From JAJTFA01 sp051715425 (GTDB taxonomy: Bacteria; Bacteroidota; Bacteroidia; UKL13-3): a stretch of DNA of 64,000 nt. The DNA lies in assembly GCA_051715425.1 (NCBI GenBank), contig JBPXJS010000044.1, positions 122,592-186,591 of the forward strand, in the 5' to 3' direction. The notes below the pieces were generated by a model. That model saw only the letters and a list, made by a program, of their open reading frames with translations, made no database searches and was not told where the DNA came from. The stretch's first letter is position 1; every line of letters starts with the position of its first letter. The position numbers and the translations under genes are program-made. This document shows, in pieces, positions 7,177 through 15,148 of this stretch.

Positions 7177-9522
7177 ATGGCCTGCAGGTTACTTTTCACA
7201 TTCTTCTTTCTACTCACTCATTTTGCTGTTTATGCACAAACGGCTACCATCAGCGGTATCATTCGCGATTCCCGATCCAATGAAGGGTTGAAGCTGGTTT
7301 CTATCCGAACAGATGATGGCAAAACTGCCATTGCAGATACCAATGGTTTTTTTAAAATAGTGGTTACTCCCGGTAAACGCAGCCTTAAAATGCAATGTGT
7401 GGGTTACCACCCCAGTGAGCAGGTAGTGCGCCTTTCAGAAGATGATAAGGTAACGGTTACATACTATATGGATGCAGCAGTGAATGAACTTGAAAGGGTA
7501 GTGATAACGGGAAGCAAACAGGAAAAGCAGGTTGCGCGTGAAGCTGTGTCGGTAACCCTTATCAGACCCTCACTTATACAAAATACCAATTCCAATACGC
7601 TATCTGATGTAATGAACAGGGTTCCCGGTGTAAGTGTGGTGGAGGGGCAGGCCTTAATAAGGGGAGGGGTTGGCTGGTCGTACAATGTGGGGAGCAGGGT
7701 AATGGTATTGCTGGATGATATGCCAATGATGGGCGGTGACGTGGGAGATGTGCAGTGGGATTTAATGCCCATAGAAGCAGCAGAACAGATAGAGGTAATC
7801 AAAGGACCATCTTCCGTATTATATGGAAACTCGGCATCCAGTGGCACCATTTCGTTAAACACCGGATGGCCTGTTAATAAACCTCAAACCAAAATTCAGT
7901 TTTACCAGGGCATTGCCGATAATCCGCGCAGGAAACATGCCATCTGGTGGGAACGAACCTCACAACCTTTTACAACTGGTGCATTCTTTTCGCATAAACA
8001 AAAATTCGGGCAGTTTGATCTTGTTGCCAGTGGCAATATCAATGCGGAGCGCAGTTTTATTGAACAAAATGATCAGTACCGGGGCCGCACTTATGTAAAA
8101 ACACGTTACCGGTTTAAAAAATACGCGGGATTATCAGCCGGAATAAACGGAACGCTGATGTTTAAAAAAGGCGGGCGTTTTTTCTTATGGCAGGATGCTG
8201 ACAGCAATATTCTCAGGCCTTTTGATGGATCAACCGGTCAGGATTTTTACCGCATCTGGTCCATTGATCCGCATATTACTTTTATCAAGCCAGGTAATTA
8301 TACCATTTCTTTAAAAATGCGGCATTATAATATTACCCGTTTTGTAGATACGGTTGCCTTTCCGGGTGAAAATGATGCCATAGCCAATCTGCAGGCCTAC
8401 GACCTCAATCTGAATAAAAAATGGTTTAAAGGATTTAATACCATCAGCGGAGTCTACATTACCCGTGTATGGGCGGTAGGCAATGTTTATCCCGGAAACC
8501 AAACAGCCTATTCGGCAGCGGCATTTACACAGGTAGAATACCAAACCGGGAGGTGGAACACCACTGCAGGGCTTCGATATGAGGTGAATGCGCAGGGACC
8601 TTTAGAAGAAACCCAGCGACCCCTATTCAGAGCAGGAGTAAATTATCAGGCTGCTTCCAAAACTTTTCTAAGGGTTTCTTATGGCGAAGGGTTTAGGTTT
8701 CCTACCATTGGCGAGCGGCTGGTAGAAGATAAGGTGGCTTCCCTGCAGGTGCTTCCAAACACGGAACTAAAGAGTGAAAGGGGCTGGTATACTGAAATTG
8801 GCTTAAAACAAGGATTTAAAATTGGTAGTTTTAATGGAACAATTGATGGTTGTTTTTTTTGGCAGGAGTACCAGAATCTGATCCAGTTTCAGTTTAAACA
8901 ATGGGAAAAGGATAGTTTTTATATTGATTATTCAAGCGGTGTTCCTGCGTTTATTCCTATACATGGAAAAATTGGGTTTAAAGCAGTTAATTACCCCAAT
9001 ACACGCACAGCAGGTTATGAAATTGCAGTAGATGGAGAAGGAAATATTGGTCCTGTACATATTACAACCTTGTGCGGTTATACCTATACATACCCGGTGG
9101 ATCTCGATTCTGCCGCGCATTTAAAACCGTTTATGGATTATATGAAAGGATTTTTCCGGGCGGCTGATGGCTTAAGTGCCAAAGAGCGGACTGCGGTTTT
9201 AACTTACAGAAACAGGCATCTGGTAAAGGCGGATATAGAACTGATGTATAAACGTGTTTCGTTTGGCTACAGCAGCCAGTATTATAGTGTTTATGAAAAA
9301 ATTGATGAGCCGCTATACACCCTTATTCCTGGAATTTCCACTTACCTCAATAATGTTGGAGATGGAGATTGGGTTCATCATATCAGGTTGGGGTATCAGA
9401 TAAACAGTGCTATTACCATTGCCATGCTGGTAAATAATCTGGCCAACCACGAATACGCCACCCGACCCGCACGTTTAGAGTCTCCGCGCTCCTTTCATGT
9501 ACAAATGAGGGTGAAACTGTAA
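7177..9522 (+). CDS. TonB-dependent outer-membrane receptor
   Basis: Energy-driven outer-membrane importer. It is 781 aa, with signal peptide residues 1-20 (cleavage after VYAQ). Residues about 22-105 are a CarboxypepD_reg-like domain (TISGIIRDSRSNEGLKLVSI). The plug domain spans about 108-225 (ALIRGGVGWSYNVGSRVMVL, VIKGPSSVLYGNSASSGTI). The remaining 550 residues form the 22-strand barrel with the closing NLANHEYATRPARLESPRSF and a terminal beta-strand. There is no SusD partner, so it is more likely a siderophore, heme or cofactor receptor than a SusC; the substrate is unknown. A short divergent intergenic region separates it from the membrane protein at 7094. Confidence 0.93.
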   Translation: MACRLLFTFFFLLTHFAVYAQTATISGIIRDSRSNEGLKLVSIRTDDGKTAIADTNGFFKIVVTPGKRSLKMQCVGYHPSEQVVRLSEDDKVTVTYYMDAAVNELERVVITGSKQEKQVAREAVSVTLIRPSLIQNTNSNTLSDVMNRVPGVSVVEGQALIRGGVGWSYNVGSRVMVLLDDMPMMGGDVGDVQWDLMPIEAAEQIEVIKGPSSVLYGNSASSGTISLNTGWPVNKPQTKIQFYQGIADNPRRKHAIWWERTSQPFTTGAFFSHKQKFGQFDLVASGNINAERSFIEQNDQYRGRTYVKTRYRFKKYAGLSAGINGTLMFKKGGRFFLWQDADSNILRPFDGSTGQDFYRIWSIDPHITFIKPGNYTISLKMRHYNITRFVDTVAFPGENDAIANLQAYDLNLNKKWFKGFNTISGVYITRVWAVGNVYPGNQTAYSAAAFTQVEYQTGRWNTTAGLRYEVNAQGPLEETQRPLFRAGVNYQAASKTFLRVSYGEGFRFPTIGERLVEDKVASLQVLPNTELKSERGWYTEIGLKQGFKIGSFNGTIDGCFFWQEYQNLIQFQFKQWEKDSFYIDYSSGVPAFIPIHGKIGFKAVNYPNTRTAGYEIAVDGEGNIGPVHITTLCGYTYTYPVDLDSAAHLKPFMDYMKGFFRAADGLSAKERTAVLTYRNRHLVKADIELMYKRVSFGYSSQYYSVYEKIDEPLYTLIPGISTYLNNVGDGDWVHHIRLGYQINSAITIAMLVNNLANHEYATRPARLESPRSFHVQMRVKL

Positions 9523-9540
9523 GCCTAAAAGAGTGTTTTT

Positions 9541-10284
9541 TTACCTGACCTGAACTTTACCGGTATAAACTTTTTCTTCAGTTTTAAGCCTTACGATATA
9601 AAGGCCCGAAGGGAAAATGCTCATATCTATTTTCTCTTCCGTAAGAAATGATTGTGGTTTATCAATCACTTTATGGAATATGCTTCTGCCGGTAAGATCT
9701 GAAATATCAAGCAGGTTATTGTCAGAGCGGATATCCCTCATTTCAATAAACAATTCATTGCTGGTTGGGTTTGGATACACTTTAAGTGGCTCTGTTTTGG
9801 TTAGCTCAAACCCACCGTTGAAGGCCAAAACCTTAAACGTGTAACTGGAGCTTGAATCAATCCGTACAATATCGGTTCCTGCAGCCTTAATCCATGATTG
9901 TACATACATTTTAATAGGGTATTCTCCTGCAACAAGTGTATCATCATTTTTGCCATAAAACGTGGCACATCCCAAAGTACCTCCCATCCAGATGCAGTTG
10001 GCAGGGGTGCATTGATAATTAAATCCCGGAGGAACCCCACCCATAAATACCAGCTGTGCAGAATCTACAGTTGCCAGCACAGGAAAGCCGTTATAATTAA
10101 TTAATGAATCTTTGGGAACCCTGAAGGTGAGTGGTTGCTGGTAATAGATACCCACTTTGGCAAAAGGCAGTTTTTCAGGGTACATCATGGCCGAACCGAT
10201 AGCCGAATCAGCAGTGCAGGGCTGTGCCAGAGATAATAGTTGAATCCCTGACAGGAGGGAGAGCAGAAGAATGAGTTTTTTCAT
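9541..10284 (-). CDS. Secreted protein with T9SS type A sorting domain
   Basis: 247 aa from the ATG at 10284, chosen because MKKLILLLSLLSGIQLLSLA is a signal peptide; an upstream in-frame ATG at 10329 would bury it and overlap the next gene. The middle part (about 25-165) is beta-rich with several Cys (PCTADS, FNYQCTPANCIWMGGTLGC) and is not recognised. The C-terminal 80 residues are the type IX secretion sorting domain (VYPNPTSNELFIEMRD, DLTGRSIFH, FPSGLYIVRLKTEEKVYTGK). The protein is therefore exported, sorted by T9SS and probably anchored at the surface or released. It may share a transcript with the 63-aa gene and miaA upstream. Confidence 0.85.
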   Translation of the reverse strand: MKKLILLLSLLSGIQLLSLAQPCTADSAIGSAMMYPEKLPFAKVGIYYQQPLTFRVPKDSLINYNGFPVLATVDSAQLVFMGGVPPGFNYQCTPANCIWMGGTLGCATFYGKNDDTLVAGEYPIKMYVQSWIKAAGTDIVRIDSSSSYTFKVLAFNGGFELTKTEPLKVYPNPTSNELFIEMRDIRSDNNLLDISDLTGRSIFHKVIDKPQSFLTEEKIDMSIFPSGLYIVRLKTEEKVYTGKVQVR

Positions 10285-10303
10285 AAGGTTATTAAAATCG
10301 AAG

Positions 10304-10495
10304 TTAATAAATTGTTGCCTTATCTGCAACGCTTAAGGTATTTATTACAGTGGCTACCCTCTTATACGTAATTAACCCCTTGCCCGTTGGATAAATGGCC
10401 GGTTTTTTTTCTGAAGTGCAATAATCACAGGCATTACCCTCCTCATCATAACCTTTGCCTTCACAAACCGGACATACATAACCACATCCCGACAT
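10304..10495 (-). CDS. Small zinc-ribbon-like protein, 63 aa
   Basis: Two CxxC pairs at Cys8-Cys11 and Cys23-Cys26 frame the text CPVCEGKGYDEEGNACDYC, which resembles one half of a DnaJ-type zinc finger (CxxCxGxG), plus an extra Cys4. The last 35 residues are uncharged to basic and not recognised. It begins 4 nt after miaA ends, so it is very likely co-transcribed with miaA. The tight spacing and the intact metal-binding pattern support a real gene. Zinc binding is inferred and the role is unknown. Confidence 0.65.
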   Translation of the reverse strand: MSGCGYVCPVCEGKGYDEEGNACDYCTSEKKPAIYPTGKGLITYKRVATVINTLSVADKATIY

Positions 10496-10499
10496 GGTA

Positions 10500-11432
10500 T
10501 TATTTGTTTAATTGTGTATGAATAAACTGAAGCTGTTGCTCCAAAGTCAAAGATGGGTTAAACCAGTTGATTTTAATGCCTTCCCGTTCCATTTTACGGA
10601 AAAATGTCATCTGCCTTTTTGCAAACTGCTGAATGGCAATAGTTAATTTTTCCTGCATATTACTTAAAGATTCCTTACCGGTAAGGTATTGGGTGATATG
10701 TTTGTATTCCAGCCCGTAATACTCCAGATCTGAAGCTGGAATACCACGTTTAAGCAAATGCTCCACCTCTTCAATCAAGCCGTTTTGTATTCTGTGAAAC
10801 AAGCGTAACCTGATGTTTTCCCTTCTTGCAGCCACCTCCGGATTTAAACCAAACACCACAGGTGTAAAGACCACCCCAATAGGAGTGGCGGGAGCGTGAT
10901 CCTTAAGCCAGGTGTTTATTTCAATGGCCCTGATACTTCTTTTTTTTGTGCTGAGGTCGGCCAGGTTGGTATAGGGCGTATGAGGTAAATCCCTAAAAAT
11001 TTGTATGATTTCTTCATGTGTTTTGGTTTCCATATCCGCCCTGAATGGGTCATTTACCGGTGCTCCGGTAAAGGCATAGTTTTTTAATATGGCCTGAATA
11101 TATAATCCGCTTCCTCCGCATAAAATAGCTTGTTTTCCCCTGCCAACACAGTCGGTATAGCAGGTGTTAAAATCACTAATGTATTGGTGCAGATTGTATT
11201 TTGATCCGGCATCAGCTATATCAATCAGGTGGTATGGAATTTTTTTACCGTTCATCACATAATCTGCATAGTCTTTTCCGGTTCCGATATTCATATCCCT
11301 GTATACCTGTCGGGAATCGGCACTTATGATTTCAGCATCCAAACGGTCTGCCAGCGCTGCAGCCAGTTTTGTTTTGCCGCTTGCTGTAGGGCCAAGTATT
11401 ACAATCAAATCTTTTCCTGGTACTTTTATCAT
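10500..11432 (-). CDS. miaA: tRNA dimethylallyltransferase MiaA
   Basis: Adds a dimethylallyl group to N6 of A37 in tRNAs that read UNN codons. It is 310 aa. The P-loop GPTASGKT starts near residue 14, followed by the substrate motif SADSRQVYRDMNIGTGK and by GGSGLYIQAIL. The C-terminal region carries GLIEEVEHLLKRG and FAKRQMTFFRK, all typical of MiaA. Length is normal. The neighbouring genes downstream are the 63-aa CxxC protein and a T9SS protein; upstream is a divergent Dabb-domain gene. Confidence 0.96.
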   Translation of the reverse strand: MIKVPGKDLIVILGPTASGKTKLAAALADRLDAEIISADSRQVYRDMNIGTGKDYADYVMNGKKIPYHLIDIADAGSKYNLHQYISDFNTCYTDCVGRGKQAILCGGSGLYIQAILKNYAFTGAPVNDPFRADMETKTHEEIIQIFRDLPHTPYTNLADLSTKKRSIRAIEINTWLKDHAPATPIGVVFTPVVFGLNPEVAARRENIRLRLFHRIQNGLIEEVEHLLKRGIPASDLEYYGLEYKHITQYLTGKESLSNMQEKLTIAIQQFAKRQMTFFRKMEREGIKINWFNPSLTLEQQLQFIHTQLNK

Positions 11433-11487
11433 TTATGTAAATAAGGCTGGAATAATTTATTACTTTGGCCACAAATTTACTCCTATT

Positions 11488-11790
11488 ATGATTAAACATG
11501 TGGTGCTTTGGAAATTAAAAGAAGAAGCCAATGGCAATACGAAACAACAAAATGCCCTCGAAATTAAGCAGAGGCTGGAAGCATTAAACGGCAAAATTCC
11601 CGGATTGATAAAAATAGAGGTGGGTATAGATTTTCTTAAAACACCCGAATCAGCCGATGTGATTTTGTATAGCGAATTTGAAAACCGCGAAGCATTGCTG
11701 GTATATGCCGAACACCCACTGCACAAGAACGTGATGGCTTTTATACTTGAAGCAAGGTATGAAAGAAGAGTGGCCGATTACGAGGTGTAA
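11488..11790 (+). CDS. Dabb (stress-responsive alpha/beta-barrel) domain protein
   Basis: 100 aa from the ATG at 11488; the reading frame is open further upstream but only this start gives the canonical opening IKHVVLWKLKEEA. The family is a small ferredoxin-like fold that dimerises. The motifs FENREALLVYAEHPLHKNV and the closing RRVADYEV are the typical second half. Members include stress-induced proteins and some cyclases, so the activity cannot be given. It is divergent from miaA and convergent with the acyltransferase-like gene, from which it is only 3 nt away. Confidence 0.88.
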   Translation: MIKHVVLWKLKEEANGNTKQQNALEIKQRLEALNGKIPGLIKIEVGIDFLKTPESADVILYSEFENREALLVYAEHPLHKNVMAFILEARYERRVADYEV

Positions 11791-11793
11791 TCT

Positions 11794-12597
11794 TTAGCCT
11801 CCTATTTCCCTGAGGTCAAGTATATATTTGATGGTGCCATTGTTAAACACCTTCAAACATTGCTCCTCTTTTATTTGCAAAGGCAGGCGGTTGGCTGCGT
11901 ATCGTTTATTGTTAATGATGTAAAAGTGCTGAGGTTTACCATACCCCAACCATTCAAATCCCAGTTTAAGATAACTTTCCCCTTTACCCCATGCTGCATC
12001 TGCATAGGTCATGATATGTTTGGCGTGGTGTGTTTTAATAAAATGTTGGAGCAGTTTTCCTAACCCTCCGGTAACTGTTATATTCAGTTTGCTGCAATAA
12101 CGCTCCAGTTCGTACGAACGGTAATACACAGGCCCATCTGTCATTATCCGGCTTTTGCCAAATGTAGCAACAGCCACCAGTTCGTCCCCAACTTTAAGCC
12201 CGTATTTGTAATAAGCCGAAGTACTTCCCTGAAGGTGGTTTTGTTCCAGAAACAAATCCGCAGTTTTTTTATCAATACGTTCAATGGTAGTTGCGCGTGC
12301 ATGGATGCGTTTGCGCACTGTTAGCATAGACTTTATTCGCGATAAAATAATTTCCCTGTGATTCAGCCACTCATCTTCCCATACGGTAATCACCACATGA
12401 GGGTTATCTTTTTTTATGGAAAAATAATTTTCATCCGGATGCTGCTGCTGATAGGATTCAAATGGAATACATTGAATATAGATTTCTTTATTGAGCAGCT
12501 TAAGGCAAGGGAAAATAATACCTTTAGGGATAGCGGCATTTGGCTCACTTAGTTTTTCCAGTTCATTAAAAATATCAGTGATAAAGTCAGTTCTCAT
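11794..12597 (-). CDS. GNAT-like protein related to phage and homing-element acyltransferase domains
   Basis: About 267 aa from the ATG at 12597 (an alternative ATG at 12609 overlaps the neighbour more). Residues about 115-250 show a pattern I know from phage and homing-endonuclease-associated GNAT-like domains: FLEQNHLQGS, GDELVAVATFGKSR, YELERYCSKLNITVTGGLGK, LLQHFIKTHHAK, then a YADAAWGKGESYLKLGF segment. No nuclease motif is fused here. The N-terminal 110 residues are unassigned. It overlaps the YkgJ-type gene by 11 nt, so the two are translationally coupled. Acyltransferase fold is inferred by pattern; substrate unknown. Confidence 0.6.
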   Translation of the reverse strand: MRTDFITDIFNELEKLSEPNAAIPKGIIFPCLKLLNKEIYIQCIPFESYQQQHPDENYFSIKKDNPHVVITVWEDEWLNHREIILSRIKSMLTVRKRIHARATTIERIDKKTADLFLEQNHLQGSTSAYYKYGLKVGDELVAVATFGKSRIMTDGPVYYRSYELERYCSKLNITVTGGLGKLLQHFIKTHHAKHIMTYADAAWGKGESYLKLGFEWLGYGKPQHFYIINNKRYAANRLPLQIKEEQCLKVFNNGTIKYILDLREIGG

Positions 12598-13087
12598 AAC
12601 TGAAACCAAATCTTACTTTTAATTCCTCTATTACATTATACACGATGGGGCAGATATGGTAATTCTCCCATATGCTGCGTTTGTATTTTAAGTCGGGCTG
12701 GTTCATGTGAGGGTAAGCCGCGCAGGCACCAGGTCTTATTTCATACACTGAACATTTGTTTTGATGTAAAAACTGACATGGTTTTGTTTTCAGATAAAGG
12801 GATTGGCCATCATAAGCCACAAATTCCCTGTTAAAGTCGGCAGCGCTCATCTGCTTTATCGCGGCCAGTTGTTCAATATCTTTTTCTTCTATTCCGGGTT
12901 CCAGTTTTTTGCAGCAGTTTGCACATTGGGTGCAGTCAATTTCCTGTTCTATTTTACTGCTTAGTTCATGTATGGCATCATCTACCTGTTTGGCAGATAA
13001 TCCCCTGATCATTTTTTTAAAAAAGATATTGGCTACCTGCTTTTGCGGTGATATGCTGCTTAGTTCTTCAGGCGTTTTTACCAACAT
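12587..13087 (-). CDS. YkgJ-family cysteine-cluster (putative Fe-S or zinc) protein
   Basis: 166 aa, cytoplasmic. It has the family's CxxCxxCC cluster (CTQCANCC, around residues 56-63) and a second Cys set in PCQFLHQNKCSVYEIRPGACAAYPH, the usual PF03692 arrangement that binds a metal or an iron-sulfur cluster. Function in the family is unclear. It lies 8 nt after the RNA methyltransferase gene on the same strand and overlaps the GNAT-like gene, so the three genes form a compact operon, possibly linked to RNA or protein modification. Confidence 0.88.
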   Translation of the reverse strand: MLVKTPEELSSISPQKQVANIFFKKMIRGLSAKQVDDAIHELSSKIEQEIDCTQCANCCKKLEPGIEEKDIEQLAAIKQMSAADFNREFVAYDGQSLYLKTKPCQFLHQNKCSVYEIRPGACAAYPHMNQPDLKYKRSIWENYHICPIVYNVIEELKVRFGFSYEN

Positions 13088-13095
13088 AAAACAAA

Positions 13096-14265
13096 TTACA
13101 AGTCTTGTTCAGCAGGTTTTCTTTTAGATCCTGCATAAATATCATACCGGTGAAACTTGCATTCCAAAGGCCCGTTCCATATCGTAAATTTTTTAGACGT
13201 AGCCAGTCCAATATGTTTTAATGCTTCCTTGTTTGAAGACAAAATCCAAACCTGGTAACCGGCAAAGTCTTTTTTCATTTTATCTCCAATGGCTTTGTAA
13301 AATGCATTGATTTCTTCAACAGGTAAACGTTCACCATAGGGCGGATTCATAATCACAATTCCTCCTTGTGCAGGCGGTTTCTGTTCTTCAAACTGTTTAT
13401 TGGATATGCGGATATCCTCATCAAGCCCGGCCAGCATCACATTGTGCCTCGCAATTTCGGTAACCTTAAATACCTTATCACTGCCAATAAATGTGGTTTC
13501 TGTTTCTTTTATGGCTTTATAAGCATCCTGTTTGATGTTTTCCCATAGTTCAGCATCAAAATCTTTCCAGGATTCAAAACCAAATTTTTTGTGCAATAAT
13601 CCCGGAGCCATATTTTTAGCTTTCATGGCGGCCTCAATCAGAATGGTTCCGCTTCCGCACATGGCATCCATAAACACACCCTCTCCGTTCCATTCAGTAA
13701 GCAAAATCAGTGCAGCTGCCGTTACCTCATTTAGAGGAGCCATATTGGCCTCTTCTCTGTATCCCCTGCGGTGCAGGGAATCTCCGGAACTATCGAGGGA
13801 TATGGTGCAATCGTCTTTAAAAATATGGATATTAATTCTGAGGGAGGGATTCACAATATCTACACTTGGCCTTTTGCCAAACTTATCCCTGAACTCGTCT
13901 ACAATAGCATCTTTGGTTTTAAGCGCCACATATTGCGAGTGGTTAAAAAAGTCCGACTTTACAATACCATCTATGGCCAGGGTTCCATCCACATCAAGGT
14001 ATTTGGTCCAATCTATTCTGCGCACTTCTTCATAAAGCTCGCGCTCGTTGGTTACCTTAAATTTGGCAACAGGTACCAGAATGCGTAAAGCGGTTCTGAG
14101 CCATAAATTTGATTTGTATAAAACCGTTTTATCGCCCTTATAGCTAACAGCGCGGTTATGTATGGAAATTTGGGTGGCCCCAATTTTTTGTAATTCATTC
14201 GCCAGCAAAGGCTCAAGTCCCTGCTGCGTTTTTGCGGTAATGGTAAATAAAGAATCTGTTTTCAA
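13096..14265 (-). CDS. THUMP-domain class I SAM-dependent RNA methyltransferase (RlmL/TrmN-like)
   Basis: 389 aa. The N-terminal ferredoxin-like/THUMP part (residues 1-160) binds RNA (ELQKIGATQISIHNRAVSYK; HIFKDDCTISLDSSGDSLHRRGYR). The Rossmann-fold methyltransferase follows, with the SAM loop DAMCGSGTILIEA from Asp200 and the amino-methylation motif NPPYGERL from Asn307. The NPPY motif shows it methylates an exocyclic amino group, so 23S rRNA m2G (RlmL-like) or tRNA guanosine are likely targets. It has only the N-terminal half of E. coli RlmL (no RlmK part). The start ATG is at 14265; a long repeat-filled spacer separates it from divergent purD. Confidence 0.9.
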   Translation of the reverse strand: MKTDSLFTITAKTQQGLEPLLANELQKIGATQISIHNRAVSYKGDKTVLYKSNLWLRTALRILVPVAKFKVTNERELYEEVRRIDWTKYLDVDGTLAIDGIVKSDFFNHSQYVALKTKDAIVDEFRDKFGKRPSVDIVNPSLRINIHIFKDDCTISLDSSGDSLHRRGYREEANMAPLNEVTAAALILLTEWNGEGVFMDAMCGSGTILIEAAMKAKNMAPGLLHKKFGFESWKDFDAELWENIKQDAYKAIKETETTFIGSDKVFKVTEIARHNVMLAGLDEDIRISNKQFEEQKPPAQGGIVIMNPPYGERLPVEEINAFYKAIGDKMKKDFAGYQVWILSSNKEALKHIGLATSKKFTIWNGPLECKFHRYDIYAGSKRKPAEQDL

Positions 14266-14325
14266 AACATGAAATATTGGGCAAATCTATGAAGTTTCAC
14301 GCATAACTCACGGGAATTTTATTCG

Positions 14326-15106
14326 TTAGGAAGTTCGAAGTTTTTGAAATGTTGAATGCTGAAGGTTGAATTTTAAATGTTAAATTTTAAGTGTTGAGTT
14401 GGGTTGTGGGTTTCCCGGAATCTTAATAGTTAGGAAGTTCGAAGTTGAGAAGTTCGAAGTTTTTGAAATGTTGAATGCTGAGTGTTGAATTTTAAATGTT
14501 AAATTTTAAGTGTTGAGTTGGGCGGTTGTACATCCCGGAATTTTAATAGTTAGGAAGTTCGAAGTTGAGGAGTTCGAAGTTATTGAAATGTTATTTGTTG
14601 GGGAGTTTTAGTGTTCTGTGTTTGCTGGGTTTGGCGAAGGGGGTCTGTGCAAATCTGTGAAATCTCATGCCTTCGGCTTGACAGGTGTGAGCAAAACGAC
14701 TCAGAGCTTTCTAATTAAAGAAACATCATATTGGTTTGCAAGTTAGAAGTTGAGGAGTTCGAAGTTTTTGAAATGTTGAAGGTTGAATGCGGAATGTTGA
14801 GTGTTGAATGTTAAATTTTAAGTGTTGAGTTAGGTGTCTGTGCATCTCGGAATTTTTTTGGTTTGGAAGTTCGAAGTTATTGAAATGTTGAAGGTTGAAT
14901 TGGGTGAAAGTAACTTAAAACTTAACATTTAAAATTTAAAACTAAAATAACCTCAAACTGAGCACCAAGCACCAGTACCAATACCCAATGACTCCCACCT
15001 TGCGGGACAGGCAATGACTAATAACTAAGCACAAGTAACCAATGTCAAATGCCCAATGACCAAGCACTAAGCACTGCGCACTACGCACCAGCCCCAATGC
15101 CCATTA
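14326..15106 (+). repeat. Heptad-periodic intergenic repeat array 1
   Basis: Fills nearly all of the 883-nt divergent gap between the RNA methyltransferase and purD. A unit of roughly 104-120 bp starts at 14326, 14430 and 14550 with TTAGGAAGTTCGAAG. Within units the text is degenerate 7-mers such as ATGTTGA, ATGCTGA, ATTTTAA. The far end (about 14960-15100) switches to other 7-mers (CAATGAC, TAAGCAC, TGCGCAC). The same vocabulary recurs in arrays at 33704 (same strand) and 39689 (opposite strand). No ORF or RNA gene was recognised. Confidence 0.9.
14585..14750 (+). repeat. Non-heptad core duplicated at 34192-34355
   Basis: About 165 bases that differ from the copy at 34192 by only about four positions by eye. 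It includes CTCATGCCTTCGGCTTGACA and GAGCAAAACGACTCAGAGC. Unlike its surroundings it is not built of 7-mers, so it is a distinct module carried inside the arrays. Confidence 0.85.
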
Positions 15107-15148
15107 TCTGGGTTTGATTTGTATATTCGCTGCCTAAATTTCGAAAAA

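Noticed and set aside
13532..14035. 167-aa plus-strand open frame
   Set aside because: Antisense shadow of the THUMP methyltransferase gene; Ser/Leu-rich and without motifs.
14326..15106. CRISPR-like array
   Set aside because: Repeats are degenerate, 104-120 bp and heptad-built, with no unique spacers of constant length and no cas genes.
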